Shown one piece after another: positions 1-10,424 of a stretch of 64,000 nt of DNA. The DNA comes from Nereocystis luetkeana. Taxonomy: Eukaryota > Sar > Phaeophyceae > Laminariales > Laminariaceae. The notes under the pieces are model-generated. The model made no database searches. It had not been told where the DNA came from and saw only the letters and a program-made list of their open reading frames with translations. Position numbers and translations under genes: made by a program. The stretch lies in assembly GCA_031213475.1 (NCBI GenBank), contig JARUPZ010000007.1, positions 8,427,586-8,491,585 of the forward strand, given 5' to 3'. The stretch's first letter is position 1; each line of letters opens with the position of its first letter.

Positions 1-138
1 CACGGCGGTGAACACCACGTCGGGGCTGAAGTTGCCGCCGCCGTTGAAGTACACCACCAGCGTCAGCATCACCATCACGAATGGGGTCGTCAGCATGATC
101 GACATGGAGTAGGCGTTCACGAAAGCAAAGTTTTTGAT
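1..138 (-). CDS. ABCC transporter exon e (next TMD1 helices; cut by window edge)
   Basis: The reading IKNFAFVNAYSMSIMLTTPF, then a hydrophobic run ending VVYFNGGGNFSPDVVFTAV, corresponds to the ABCC stretch after the KYYAWE...E motif, where two helices flank a short luminal/extracellular loop and lead to the conserved 'AF.SL..F' helix. The frame is phase 0 and continues from exon d. The acceptor I used (139-140) lacks a pyrimidine tract, so the first few residues may be wrong. The exon continues beyond base 1. Confidence 0.75.
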   Translation of the reverse strand, partial: MKNFAFVNAYSMSIMLTTPFVMVMLTLVVYFNGGGNFSPDVVFTAV

Positions 139-3100
139 CTTTCGACCGCCCCCCCCGACCCATCATCGACACCAAATACCAACACCACCACACACACCAC
201 CATCGCCACCATCGCCACCACCGCCACAACAGCCATCGTAAAAAGACGACGCGGGCAGCGTTTACGCGTTGCGTCGGGAATTTCCCGGCGGTGAGTTCCG
301 GGAAAATTCCGAGAGCGTTTCGGCATTTGTCAGAGGTGGGGGTGGTGGGTTGTTGTTGTCCGGGTGCAGGGGGTGTCCGAAGCGTAGAGAGACGTTGTTT
401 GTCAACGGGTGAGAAGGGAGGGCGAGGGGTGAGGGGCGGGGGGGGGCAGACAACAGGCGGAGACGGGAAGAGAGAAGGAGAGGGCGGGAGGGGCGGACAA
501 GCATCCGTTGGCACTCGTTAGGAGGCGGCAGGACAGAATGGAAGAGCGACGCAGGTGAAAGTGGGGCCGACTGACGAGTGGGACACGACAAGATCTGCAG
601 CACTCCTCTGCGAGCGTATGGCTGTGGCGATAACCTGTGTCTCGTCTTGACGGGGGGAGGGGGGGATAACGATGAAGTCATCAACAACCGCGATGACGGC
701 GGCGACGACAACAACACCACACCGACAACAATACCAACACCAACACCAGCAACAACAAGAACATCAACACCAACACCAACATCAGCATCAACAGCACCAA
801 CATCAACATCAACATCAACAACACTAATACTGTACCAGGTACATGATAACGACCATTGAATACGATAACACAATGCCGACGATATTGACATTGGACACGG
901 CAACAACAGTCGCGACATCATGGAAACGACAATATTAACGACGACAACAACAACAATAACAACAACAACGACGACGACGACGACAGCGATACCGATCACC
1001 AATAAAGACCACTGATAACGGCGACTGCGACTGCAACAGCAGCAACGACAGCGACATCCACGACGACAACGATGGCGCCCGGAACCATCCCAGAAAACCA
1101 ACGGACAGCGAGACGAACAACCACAGAAGCCGGAGGCAGCGCGCGCGTAGAAACGGTTGAACGACGACAACAACGACCACGATCGCTACAGCATGTGCAG
1201 CGTGCGCTCGTCGCTGAAGGACGCAAAAAGTGCCGGGGTCATTAGGTGGCGCCTGGGTGGCCTCTCCCGGATGGCACCGGACAGACAGGCGGATGAGAGC
1301 AGACCGACCGACCCAGCGACCGACCCGCTCACCCACCCACCCACCCACCCACCCACCCACCGACCCATCCGTATACTGGCCGAAGGACCGATGAATAGAC
1401 TGACTGATAGAAGTCAAAAGGAGCAGACTGATCGAAAGGACGATGGATAGACAGACGAACAGACCGACCGGCCGGCGCATATACCGCCCGACCAAATAAC
1501 GTATAGACCGACCGACGAAACCTGCCGATCGATGAACAGATCGACCGCCCACTATACAAACATACCGATCAACCGACCAACATACCGACCAGCCGAGGGG
1601 AAAAAAAGCGAACAACATACCAACCGCCAAACAGACCGACCGTGGCTGGTCCGACGATTGTCGTGGGCCGACCGTACCTTGTTCACTTCCTGGGCGCGGA
1701 AGGAAGAAATACGCTCGACGAAGGGTACCTCCCAGGCGTAGTACTTCACTATGCGGATTCCCTGGCCGGCCATTGAAGAGAGCGGCGGGCGCGAGTTCGG
1801 TGCAGCGGCAAACAGGGAGGGTATGTATCAGGCGTGAGACGCGGGGGGTAGTTGCAGTCTTGCGGTACAACATGGCACGGTATAGCGAAAGGTTGCTCTT
1901 TAAAGGGATATAATAAATATGCCGAAGAGTACCTCCGGGTGCGAGGCGGTGCTGTTGCTCCTGCTGCCGTAGTAGTGCTACTGCATTGAGTCTGTGCTAC
2001 GATTGCCCACGTCCTTATCGCGTCACACCGGCCAGTAGCGATCGGCTGACACAGTATACACTAAGAACACAAATAAACCACACACCCGAAACCTGAAACA
2101 AAAACGAAAACCAAGCACACGTCCGCCAGTTCGATAAATTCGCTCCACAGTGCCCAACACCACTAAAGAAAATATCATTTTGGGCCCAGGCTCGAAATTC
2201 TCAACTTCGTTTTTTTAGATCCTCCAGTGGATTTGTTATATACCAGGTATATATTAAGAAAGCTTAAGCTTACCACTATTCCACATACCAGGCATGAAAT
2301 AGGCGTTGTGCGTCAATTCAACTTGTCGCTCCCGTCGCAACATCAGAGAAAATTTGAAACGTTGGCCAGGACGTTATGTATCCTACGTTGACTAAAAAAA
2401 AACACATAACGCTAACTAAACAAAAATAAAAACAAAGGTTTTTCTACGTATGTTTCGTGGTGCAAAACTCGAGGCCCCCAAAGGAATCATAAGAGCTGTC
2501 GCGTACAGTAGTGCTGTTTATATATGTACCTAACTTCCCCACCTATATACAGTACCTGCAAAACCTCGTTGATGACCTTCACCCGAGACTGCGTCTGCTC
2601 CATCTGCGCACGCTGCAGGCTCATCTGCTTCGCCGCCAGGAAGCCCTGGACCGGGATCATCAGCACCAGCACCAGAATCCCCGCCAGCGCGGACACCCCC
2701 AGCAATCTGACCAGTAGAGTGATGGCGAGGAGGATGAAGATGGTGGTGCTCCAAGGCGTGTGGATGCTCAGGGCCATGTTCGGCAGCCGCTGCGCGTCGT
2801 TGGACAGAAGCGTCACCAGCTCTCCCGTGCTGGTGCTCTGCCGCGCGTTGTTGGATAGCCGCAGAGCCTTGCCGTAGGTGGCCCCGTTGAGCATCGTGCG
2901 CGCGTCCATGCCCAACACGTAGAGGGCGAGGAAGTAGTGGTTGGTCAGCAGGCCGTTGCCGCAGAAGCCCACGACGAATCTGTTGACATTGTTTATGGAC
3001 CGACCGACCGGCCGACACACCGACAGGCCGACAGGTCGGGATCGATCGACCGACGGAACGGTTGGAGAAAGACAAGAGAGGAAGGGAGGGAGGAAGGGAG

Positions 3101-5430
3101 GGGGGGGGGAAGCAACGACGCGTTAGGGATGCCTTTTCTATGCGAGGTGCACTTCATATATATCAGGAATATGACTGGGCGTGTGCAACGCCGGCGTGAG
3201 GGGGGTCGTAGGATCCGCCACGGGGGGTGCTGTCAGGGCTGAACAGTAAGGACGATGAGTGATGACCGTGGCGTGAAAGAGAGGGTAGGAGGGGGACGGG
3301 GAAGTGACGACGGTGACAGGGGGGGAAGGTCGCATTGCTACCATTGACCTAGGCTGGTTGAAGCAAGCAGCACTCTTTGACATTGTGAGCTGAGAGAAAA
3401 GCATGGTCGTTGCAGCAACGACGCTGGCGAGCCTTCACGAAGAGGTAGAAACGCGACTGATTTTTATCTCCCCACCCCTGCCTGCCCCCTTCGCTCGTCG
3501 TCGTGGACATGCCGGAAACACAACAGCAACAACCGCATACCTTTGAGCCAGCTATAAACAAAAAGCGCATGCATGCACGCCCGAACCCTTTTGTTTCTCC
3601 TTGTGAACGACACTCCCACTGCAGTGAAAAAATGCTGCTACGAACCATGATATAAATGTATGGATATGTACAACCGTGGGGACAGGTGAAGAGAACAGTG
3701 GGGGGAAAACAACGAGAAAAAATGTCCTAAACTTAGTGAGAACAACGAGGGGAAAAAAACAAAACGTACCTAAAAAGGCGAGGAAAAAGCATCCTACGAG
3801 TAACAATAAAAAAACAAAACGACAGAAATTGGCAATCGTCCAATCCAAAAAAAAAGAAAAGAAAAAAGGTCGTACTCACAGTGCGAGCGCCCAGATGACG
3901 CCAACGTAAGTCTCGCCGCTGTCCGAGATGAGCCACCGGAGAAGCTGCTGGACGATTAGAGGGACACCGAGCAAGACCAGCTGCTGAACCATGGCGAGAA
4001 TGCCCGACACGATCACTACCTTCCGGAACACCTTTAACAACGCCCTAGCCAGGCTTTTGTGTGAAAGGAGGGGAGGGGTGGCGGCGGGGGCAAGCGGGGT
4101 GCGATAGGGTGGCGAAACGCGACTGGTTGCTTAGGACGGGGAAGAGGGGGGGGCTGAGTGTTGGGTGGGTGAAGAGGGGAGGGGGGGGGGGGGTACTCAT
4201 ATCATAAAAATGCAGTTCCACAGTCGTGTGTGGGGGGGGGGGGGGGGTGTACTCATTATCATGCATAGCCGTAGTCATATGACCATAGACCCTCGCATCC
4301 CTACAATGCCGAGACGGAGCACGTCGAGTTTTCACCGACTAGGCAGACATTGCCTCTACCAAGCGCGAAGCGCCGTGAGGTGTTGGGCGAGTCGCATGAA
4401 GGGTGAGCTGCATCCTACTAAGACCCGCTTTAGAGGCGGATTTTCTTGCATATGGATGACAGCATCAATTAATTGATTTAATTTCTGGTGTGGCCGTGTG
4501 GCGGGTTGTAGCGGCACTTCGGTCCTGTGCAGCACAGACCAACCGCGGCGCAGTTGGCTACTCAAATTGATCATGCGCATTAAAGTAGCAACTACTATAC
4601 AGCAGGTAACTATACGTATTGCAGTAGTAGGAGCTCGCCTAGCGATAATCGATATGCGTGCAAACAGCACGTGTTTATAGCAGCCGGGGAAATTAATCGT
4701 GTGTGCGCAAAACCATGCCACTGGCTATCACCGTTGGGCGAAAGCATATAGGAGCAGCCACGGCCAACACTCGGACCCCAATGCCCCAAACGTCGCCACC
4801 ACCACCACCACCACCGCCGCCGCCAACCACCACCAACATCATCAGCACCACCAACATCATCATCAACACCGCCAACACCGCCATCACCCATACCGCCACC
4901 AGCACAAACAACACTACCACCAGCACAACCAACGCTAGCACCACCACCACCACCACCACCACCACCAGCCGGCCGGGCAGTCCTCCGTTCTTGTGGCTTG
5001 TACACTAAGAAAACCCTCCCAAAAACGCCGACTTCAGACACCCGTGACCAGCAGCCAAAACAAAAGCGTTCCAGAGCGAGCAACACTATCGAAGCACCAC
5101 CCCCGCCCCTCCACCCCCCGGTCACCCCCCCACCCCCCACTCATCCGCCCCTCCCTACCCGCCCCCCCCCCCCTACCCCTCCTCCCCTCACTCCCCACCC
5201 CCCCCGTCCCCACCCATGTCCCACCTCCGCTGCCCCTCCGGCTTGGCGAGCTGCTCCTCCCACGCGGCCTCGAAACGGGTGAGCAGCGCCTCGGAGTTGG
5301 AGGTGGAGGGAATGGCGTACAGGTTTTCGGGCGACAGAGGCCTGGCGTAGGCCAGCTGTACCAGCGGCCGTATCCAGCCGAACATAAGTATCGAGAAGAT
5401 TCCCGCCTCTTTTTTGCCTCCGGGGGGCAT
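1..5430 (-). CDS. ABCC/MRP-family ABC transporter, 5' part (five exons, runs off the left edge)
   Basis: Five minus-strand exons (5430-5192, 4053-3880, 2979-2556, 1761-1678, 138-1) join with matching phases into about 354 residues. The order is the one expected for an ABCC (multidrug-resistance-associated) half: a cytosolic segment with the family motif around GWIRPLVQLAYARPL, a first helix group, the intracellular-loop motif GKALRLS, TGELVTLLSNDAQRL, and NEVLQ joined to GIRIVKYYAWE. Family members are membrane exporters that use ATP to move glutathione, glucuronide or other organic-anion conjugates, often into the vacuole. The nucleotide-binding domains and second half lie left of the window, so substrate cannot be judged. 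No additional N-terminal TMD0 is seen. The introns are 0.8-1.5 kb, GT-AG, and filled with simple repeats. Family is sure; the first exon start and its donor are less sure. Confidence 0.88.
139..1677. repeat. ABCC intron with simple repeats (ACC/ACA, ACCC, ACCG)
   Basis: The intron is made of low-complexity runs: ACC/CCA near 180-225, ACA/CAA/CGA triplets at 715-1060, (CCCA)n at 1327-1364, and a degenerate ACCG/GACC-rich stretch at about 1290-1660. Long open frames here on both strands are artefacts of these stop-poor repeats. Confidence 0.8.
1678..1761 (-). CDS. ABCC transporter exon d (GIRIVKYYAWE)
   Basis: A 28-codon exon, phase 0 on both sides. GIRIVKYYAWEVPFVERI directly continues ...INEVLQ of the previous exon, reproducing the highly conserved ABCC motif NE(V/I)LQGIR(V/I)(V/I)K(F/Y)YAWE. 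The acceptor is GGCCAG|GGAATC and the donor AAG|GTACGG. Confidence 0.88.
2556..2979 (-). CDS. ABCC transporter exon c (TMD1 core)
   Basis: This is the largest exon, 424 bp: one base plus 141 codons. It carries the hallmark ABCC intracellular-loop sequence GKALRLSNNAR and TGELVTLLSNDAQRL. A hydrophobic helix pair (STTIFILLAITLLV, ALAGILVLVLMIPV) and a helical RAQMEQTQSRVKVINEVLQ end follow. The acceptor is CAACAG and the donor is CAG|GTACTG. Codon use is G/C-ending, unlike the surrounding AT-rich and repeat-rich intron DNA. Confidence 0.9.
3880..4053 (-). CDS. ABCC transporter exon b (start of TMD1)
   Basis: The exon encodes LARALLKVF, a hydrophobic helix (VVIVSGILAMVQQLVLLGV), then PLIVQQLLRWLISDSGETYVG, typical of TM1 and its extracellular loop in ABCC proteins. 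The donor GTGAGT at 3879 leaves phase 2. One A from the next exon restores a leucine codon and gives the continuous helix GVIWALAL-FVVGF. The acceptor at 4054-4055 (AAAAG) has a poor pyrimidine tract, so the 5' edge is the less certain end. Confidence 0.8.
4186..4475 (+). repeat. C-tract dispersed repeat, copy in ABCC intron
   Basis: A G-tract is followed by TACTCATTATCATGCATAGC, then CCGTAGTCATATGACCATAG, CCCTCGCATCCCTAC, GGTGAGCTGCATCCTAC and GCATATGGATGACAGC. The same ordered blocks recur, mostly in reverse orientation, at about 31375-31615, 35050-35300, 36540-36760, 37040-37680, 38790-38965, 57430-57640, 58500-58770 and 59725-59765. The family is a dispersed repeat of unknown class, always next to a poly-C/poly-G run. 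Confidence 0.75.
4795..4975. repeat. CCA/CAC-rich microsatellite
   Basis: Imperfect ACC/CAC triplets with CATCAT interruptions lie inside the first ABCC intron. The His/Thr-rich and Val-rich open frames across it are repeat artefacts. Confidence 0.85.
5192..5430 (-). CDS. ABCC transporter exon a (N-terminal cytosolic segment)
   Basis: This exon encodes about 79 residues. They include IFSILMFGWIRPLVQLAYARPL and a following ENLYAIP...LLTRFEAAWEEQ stretch, which match the cytosolic region before TMD1 in short ABCC proteins (position in family: PL...ED/LY...F...W). I start at the ATG at 5430. A splice acceptor (GACAG) lies only a few bases upstream, so this could instead be an internal exon. The donor at 5191 (GTGAGG) is chosen because it leaves phase 2, which fits the next exon; it makes a glycine-rich end that may be species-specific or wrong. 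Confidence 0.75.
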
Positions 5431-6230
5431 CCCCTGTCAACCAAGGAGAGCGCGCGAGATTTGGAAAGGACCAACCAAACTAAGGTACATACATCGAACA
5501 GGGACCCACGAAGGTATGATATAATGTCATACCTATGACAACAAACAAAAAAAATCGGAGTGCGTACGTACACACCATAAAAATATTTCGGTGCAGCGCG
5601 TATGTAGACTATGATACAAAAAAAACACACCAAAAAACGTCAAGGAGCAGCACTAGTAGTGTACCACTCTGCCCCATAATGTACGCACCGGTCTTACGCT
5701 AATTGTTCAACCAAAAGGTGTTTATATTTCGGGACAGAGTGGTATATATTATACCACTCCGTGCGGGTTTTACGTCCCAGAGTCTACGAGCGAAGAAGTG
5801 CTGAATCCTTCTCGCGATAAAATTATACCTGGTAAGGCACGTGCTGCTGTGGGGAGGGGGGAGAAGAGCCTACTACTGCTGCTGTACGTTCGCGATCCTG
5901 AAACTGAGTTACCGCTCGCATGAGGGAGAGAGAAAAGAGGGGCGCAGAAAATATATGGGATGAAAAAATATACCAGGGTACCAGGTACCAGGTATATTTT
6001 ACGAGTATACTTCGGTACATATATTTTTTTATCACGATGCCCGCGTCTATTCATAGCACTGCAACGTACTGACTGTAGGTACAAGAGATAAGAGATGTTC
6101 CATGTCCCGTAGTCTGCAACCACGGAACGGAGACTATTTTCGGACGGAAGAGTAGTGAGGATTACGGGGGGTATAAAAAATGAATACCAAACGGTCTTCA
6201 ACATTTCCACCCACAGCTGTGATCACAGCA
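5431..6230. other. Upstream region of the ABCC gene with a SINE fragment; no gene seen
   Basis: AT-rich DNA with several TA-bounded palindromes (TACCTGGTA at 5826, TACCAGGTACCAGGTA near 5980). A decayed SINE fragment lies at about 5783-5965. Any promoter of the ABCC gene should lie here, but no TATA-like or other element stands out enough to call. Confidence 0.5.
5783..5965 (+). mobile_element. SINE fragment (tRNA-SINE family, body only)
   Basis: It matches the SINE body in order: cgagcgaagaa...gctgaat, cttctcgcgataaaa, aggcacgt, ggagaagagcct, ctgagttac, gagagag. Relative to the full copies it carries a TACCTGGTA where the others read AAAATGAAGG, and CTACTGCTGCTGTAC in place of the usual CTGCTATGTG. 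Confidence 0.65.
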
Positions 6231-6231
6231 G

Positions 6232-8215
6232 TATATATATATCTGTGTGTGTGTGTTCTTCACATTAAACCGTTCTTTCTACCCGTCGACATCCAGCACA
6301 ACCAGTGTCCGTGCCGATTCTTCCATCCTAGAAGAGATACAAGTTCTGTGGTCACAAAGCTACGCCACAGAGATACTACGTTGCCACGTGTGCAGTGTGA
6401 ACTGCAGTGGGCAATGCAAAGCCATGTCATCATACTAGATACGACAGGCACGACATACGCAATCTATGAAATAGTGAAACGAAAAGAAACAATCAAAGAG
6501 AAAACAAAAACAAGGTAGACAAGTCGAAAAAGAAAAAGAAGAAAAATGAAAGCAAAATCTAAGAGAAACAATCTGTCGTGCCCCCCCCCCCGCAGGCGAG
6601 GTGGCCTACACTTGAAAAAGAACGAGCTGGAAAAAAGAAGAAATAACAAAAAACACCACTGCTTGTGAACAGAGTAAGACAAAGAACCAAGGGGAAAGTA
6701 ACAAGGAAAAATAACAAAGGGGAAATAACAGGCAGACCAAAGCCCAAAGCACCTTCTAGGTGGCGGCAGCAGCTTGTGGTACGAGTAGTATAGCCAGGTT
6801 CTCCCTGCTAATCCGCCTGGTACCTTGCTACCCAGACTGCCGTCTCCGCCCTGCGTTCGTCAACTATGCCCAGCCCCTTGGCGTCAGACAATACGAGCCG
6901 AGCAGAGCAGGTTCGTCATCCAACCACGCCACACGGCTCCTTGAGTACGGCTTATCAATCAGAAAAGGAAGAGGAAGAGAAAAAATGAAATGAAAATCAC
7001 GGAGAGTCAGCGCAAGAAAGAAAAAAAAAAAAAAAAAAAAAAAAAACTAAAAGAGAAGACAAGGGAAGACCACGTTCGAGCCAGCTGCACCAGTTGGTAG
7101 CACTAGTAGTATGGTCATATTCTACTTCCTAGTCGACTTGGTGCCTTGCTACCCTGTCTGCCATCTCCTTCCTACTTTCGTCTACCGCCGTTTCCCTTCT
7201 ACCCCTCCTGTTCCCCCCCCTCTCCGCATTCACTCGGTCGGGCTTTATGACACTTCTCCTGTTGCCCCCTCCCCCCCCGTTCCTTTGGGCACCATCCACG
7301 GCGGATGCGCGGCGCTGTCTACTCATCTCAGCCTCAGCCTCGTGCCACCTCACCATGAACCGTTCGGCTGCTTCAAGGATCCCCCGGTACCACTTCCCCA
7401 CCTTTTTGGCTGCAGTGGACCACAACGCGGTCTCAACTCCAAACACCAAGGGGGCAACTTCCGTTGACCCTTCGGTGGCTCGGAACTCCCTAAGGTCTTC
7501 GACTATGCATCTATGCCAAGTCTTACACTGTCCGCCTGGTCTCGGGTTCTCCCCACCAGCTATCGTCCCGAGCATTACCCGATTGGGTAATCGCTCCTTG
7601 CTTTGCCGTGCCACGCCCCCCGCAAAGAAGAGCCGCCGTTTGCGAATGGTCGTTTCGATGCTCTCGCAACGTGTCATCTTGAGGGCCTTCGCGTACGAGA
7701 GGGTGGCATGGTCAGTACGAAGTCGGCGCTGGAAGCCAATGACTCGCAACAGGACTTGGTGGTGAGCCGTTCGAAGCTTGGCAAAGTGTTCCGCTCTGAG
7801 GGTCCACGTCACACACCCGTACAGCAGGGTCTCAATCACCTCGGCCTTCAGCATTCGGACTTTAAGGCTAAGGGGGGCGGTCGTCCTATCATACAACTCC
7901 GGGCCGAACCGTTTGAAGCATGCTCGCATGAGGCGGATCCGTCGGTCGATTTCGAGCGAGAGGTCAGCGTTTTCGTGGATAACGCCGCCTAGGTATAAGA
8001 ACTGGGTCGTCTGCTTATACCTCTGACCTGCCGCTTCGATGACGAGCGGTGGTGCGAGGGTTGTCCGGTCTGGTGTTTGTAGGACCATTGTCTCAGTCTT
8101 CTTTTCCGACACCGTGAGGCCTGCTGCTTCGAAGACAGTCACGATGACTGTCATCATTTTTGCGAGCCCTTCAGCCGACTTCGAGACAATTCCTGCATCG
8201 TCGGCGTATCTACAT
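6232..8215 (-). mobile_element. 5'-truncated LINE-type retrotransposon, copy 1 (RT C-terminus plus 3' tail)
   Basis: Minus-strand open frame from about 8215 to the TAG at about 7129. It begins at the reverse-transcriptase catalytic box YADDAGIVSKSAEGL and continues through FLYLGGVIHENADL, RIRLMRACFKRFG, LLYGCVTWTLRAEH, LRTAHHQVLLRVIG, RKRRLFFAGG to WYRGILEAAERFMVRWHEAE. This is the region after the RT active site in non-LTR retrotransposons. No endonuclease domain or upstream RT motifs are present, so the copy is 5'-truncated. The remaining ~900 bp to 6232 are an AT-rich 3' tail shared with the other copies (gggcaatgcaaagccatgtc, and a terminal ttcacattaaaccgttcttt next to a (TA)n run). A pure poly-A run sits at 7021-7046. 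Confidence 0.85.
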
Positions 8216-8360
8216 ACATGTTGATATGGTTGTAGCACCAGTACGGACACTGGGTGTACTGCCGTCGCACTACTAATACCAATTATTTCTAACCTTAACA
8301 ATGGTATACCGGTAACGTATACCAGGTATACTGATGTATGTGTTGTATGGGGCCATGGAG

Positions 8361-8823
8361 CCGGTCGCCCCGGTGGGTCAAGTGGTTCACCCTTTTAGGA
8401 CCCCAGTCCCGTTTTGGGGACAAACTACTTATAATTAGAGTGAATTGCCCCCACATATGGGAGTGCGGTGCTAAAGGGGTTAACCGCGAATTCTACTTGT
8501 GTTTGAGTCCTGGGTTCGAGCCCCAGGTGGGTCGGACATTTGACTCTATTTGCAAAAATTAAAATTAAAAAAAAGGAAGGAATAATAATAATTGTTGAGA
8601 GCGCCTTGCAGCGTGGGTAGGCACAATTCGATGCGAGTGGACGAGGGAAGGAAAGGCTGAAATCTTCTCGCGATAAAAATGAAGGCACGTACCGTAGCGG
8701 GAAGGGGGTGGAAGAGCCTGCTATGTGACCCCGGATCTGAGTTACGAGTTGGAAAGAGAGAGAGAAGAAGATGTGCGAAGATAATAAATGGGATGAGCGA
8801 AAATAAAAAATAAAAAAAAATAG
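8361..8823 (+). mobile_element. tRNA-derived SINE, copy 1, interrupted by a 90-bp MITE
   Basis: The head CCGGTCGCCCCGGTGG.TCAAGTGGTT resembles a tRNA A box and GGGTTCGAGCCCCAGG a B box (GGTTCGANNCC), as expected for an internal RNA polymerase III promoter. The shared body follows (tttgcaaaaat, ttgttgagagcgccttgcag, gcacaattcgatgcgagt, cttctcgcgataaaaatgaa, ggcacgtaccgtagcggga, gacccggatctgagttac) and the 3' end is an A-rich tail after gggatgag. Bases 8390-8479 are a nested TTAA-flanked MITE sitting in the GGTTAACC of the A-box region. SINEs encode no protein and borrow LINE machinery. Confidence 0.9.
8390..8479. mobile_element. TTAA-flanked palindromic MITE nested in a SINE
   Basis: A 90-bp near-palindrome with ends CCCTTTTAGGACC...GGTGCTAAAGGGG and core CAGTCCCGTTTTGGGGAC. 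The left flank is TTCA (degraded TTAA) and the right flank TTAA. The other SINE copies read GGTTAACC at this point, so the SINE is the empty site. TTAA targets and CCC...GGG termini are features of piggyBac-type elements; the assignment is inference because no transposase is present. Confidence 0.8.
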
Positions 8824-9600
8824 CAAGGTCGATCTACGCCGCCCCCCGCTGTCCGACTGGCGCTGGCCGTTTGTGTGTGCTGTCTTCGGGAAACCCTGTG
8901 TGTGATCCAGTAACAGTCATTGCCAAGGATAAAAATCTGAATGCACCTCTGTGAGACCCCAACAGAGCGACCAAAAAATTGTTGGAGACTTTGGTGCTAT
9001 CAACGATTGAACCGCCCACGAGCAGCAGGTGTGAGCGCCCACCAGAACGGGTATTACTACACTTACAGCAGTATTATTGTGGGATCGTGGTGCGTCCGCG
9101 CTTTACGAGTCGTTGCATTGATTTTTTGTTGTTGTAACTCGGACGGCCAAGTTCCGTCATCCGCGAACCACGTAGTGGGCGTTCGTGATCGTATTTTTTT
9201 TGTTATTTTCTTTCTCCCCTCTGGATTACCGAGATTCAGTGCAAGGTATACGACTTGTGACGGCTCCAACACAAAAAAGGGAAGTTAACTCCTTGCTTCG
9301 AGTTTTGTCTGTGAAGCCGCGATTTTACGTCCGCCGACCGAAGTTGATCCATATCTTCTACAAGACTAAATACCTCGCACAGATCATTTGATTCCCACAG
9401 TGCACGATCTAGATCTATCTCTCAACAACGCAGACATGGTCCAGATCTTGCATGATCTACAGCAGCAGTTAGTAGATCATGTTTGTTGCCGGGTGGGACC
9501 CGTAACATCTGCCGCATGATATGCCTACAAGTAGTGGGACATGTTTTTCTGAGTTGGGTCTGCACTCTGTGCAGATAGATCCTGCACAACCTTCTAACCC
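8824..9600. other. Intergenic DNA; no gene seen
   Basis: No coding signal is recognised. The right end (about 9405-9600) belongs to a dispersed repeat rich in AGATCTAGATC / CATGATCTA and containing GTTGCCGGGTGGGACCCGTA. That family also occurs near 35630-35780, 36170-36370, 40440-40560, 43640-43800 and, weakly, 53150-53345. Confidence 0.5.
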
Positions 9601-9602
9601 TT

Positions 9603-9672
9603 GTAGAACTGCAATCCCGTTCTGGGGACAAAGCAGTCAAATTTCAAGTATTTCGTCCTCAAAACGGGACTG
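9603..9672. mobile_element. TTAA-type MITE, partial copy
   Basis: TGTAGAACTGCAATCCCGTT, GGGGACAAA..GTCAAATTTCAAGT and AAAACGGGACTGC match the palindromic MITE. The right arm stops at the boundary of the next repeat unit (TGTGAGGGTC). Confidence 0.6.
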
Positions 9673-9990
9673 CTGTGAGGGTCTTATTAATAGTCCGTTG
9701 GGCTAAAAAAGGCAAAAGGTTGACCAATCGCCTACCCACAATCTAAGCCTCACAACACTCTCCCCCCCTGGAACGGACCGAATCTTACGGGTCGACGCGC
9801 CACCACACGCGGTTCCAATTTCTGGGGATCCCGGATCCAGAAGCATTTTTCAGACTCTTGACATGAGGAAACTCAATTTTCTTTCTATAATAATAAGCGA
9901 TTTCATGGTGGACGTGAGATTCGAACTCAGGACCAACGACCCATGTTCTGCCGTCGTCGCCATTTGTGAGGGTCTTAGTCCGTTGGGCTT
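9670..9990 (-). repeat. tRNA-headed repeat unit with a direct copy of its end
   Basis: Read on the minus strand from 9990: AAGCCCAACGGACTAAGACC, then CCTGAGTTCGAATCTCACG (B-box-like, with a 4 of 5 T stem) and CCACC, like the 3' half of a tRNA. The block TGTGAGGGTCTTAGTCCGTT at 9966-9985 recurs at 9671-9696 with a 6-bp insertion making TATTAATA. This is most likely a second SINE-like family. It is not a functional tRNA. Confidence 0.45.
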
Positions 9991-10058
9991 AAGGTAAGGG
10001 GTTAACCGATACCTGGTATCCTACTATTAATAATCCAATCTAAGGGGATGGTATATGG

Positions 10059-10388
10059 CCGGTCGCCCCGGTGGTTCAAGTGGTTAACCTCGAATTCTAC
10101 TTGTTTGAGTCCTGGGTTCGAGCCCTAGGAGGGTCGGACTTTGACTTTATTTGCAAAAATAAAAAAAAAAAAGGGATTCAATTGTTGAGAGCGCCTTGCA
10201 GCGTGGGTAGGCACAATTCGATGCGAGTCGACGAGGGAAGAAAAAGGCTGAAATCTTCTCGCGATAAAAATGAAGGCACGTACCGTAGCGGGAAGGGGGG
10301 AGAAGAGCCTGCTATGTGACCCCGGATCTGAGTTACGAGTGGGAAGGAGAGAGAAAAGAAGATGTGCGAAGATAATGAATGGGATGAG

Positions 10389-10423
<35 letters not shown>
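10059..10423 (+). mobile_element. tRNA-derived SINE, copy 2 (full length)
   Basis: Uninterrupted copy: head CCGGTCGCCCCGGTGGTTCA with AAGTGGTTAACCTCGAATTC, B box GGGTTCGAGCCCTAGG, standard body, and a tail of 35 consecutive A. The intact GGTTAACC here shows the pre-insertion state of the site occupied by a MITE in copy 1. Confidence 0.92.

Positions 10424-10424
<1 letters not shown>

Noticed and set aside
7247..8026. Plus-strand open frames of 120-170 codons at 7.2-8.0 and 14.4-15.1 kb
   Set aside because: They are antisense to the LINE reverse-transcriptase frame, which has clear motifs and duplicates in the same way.
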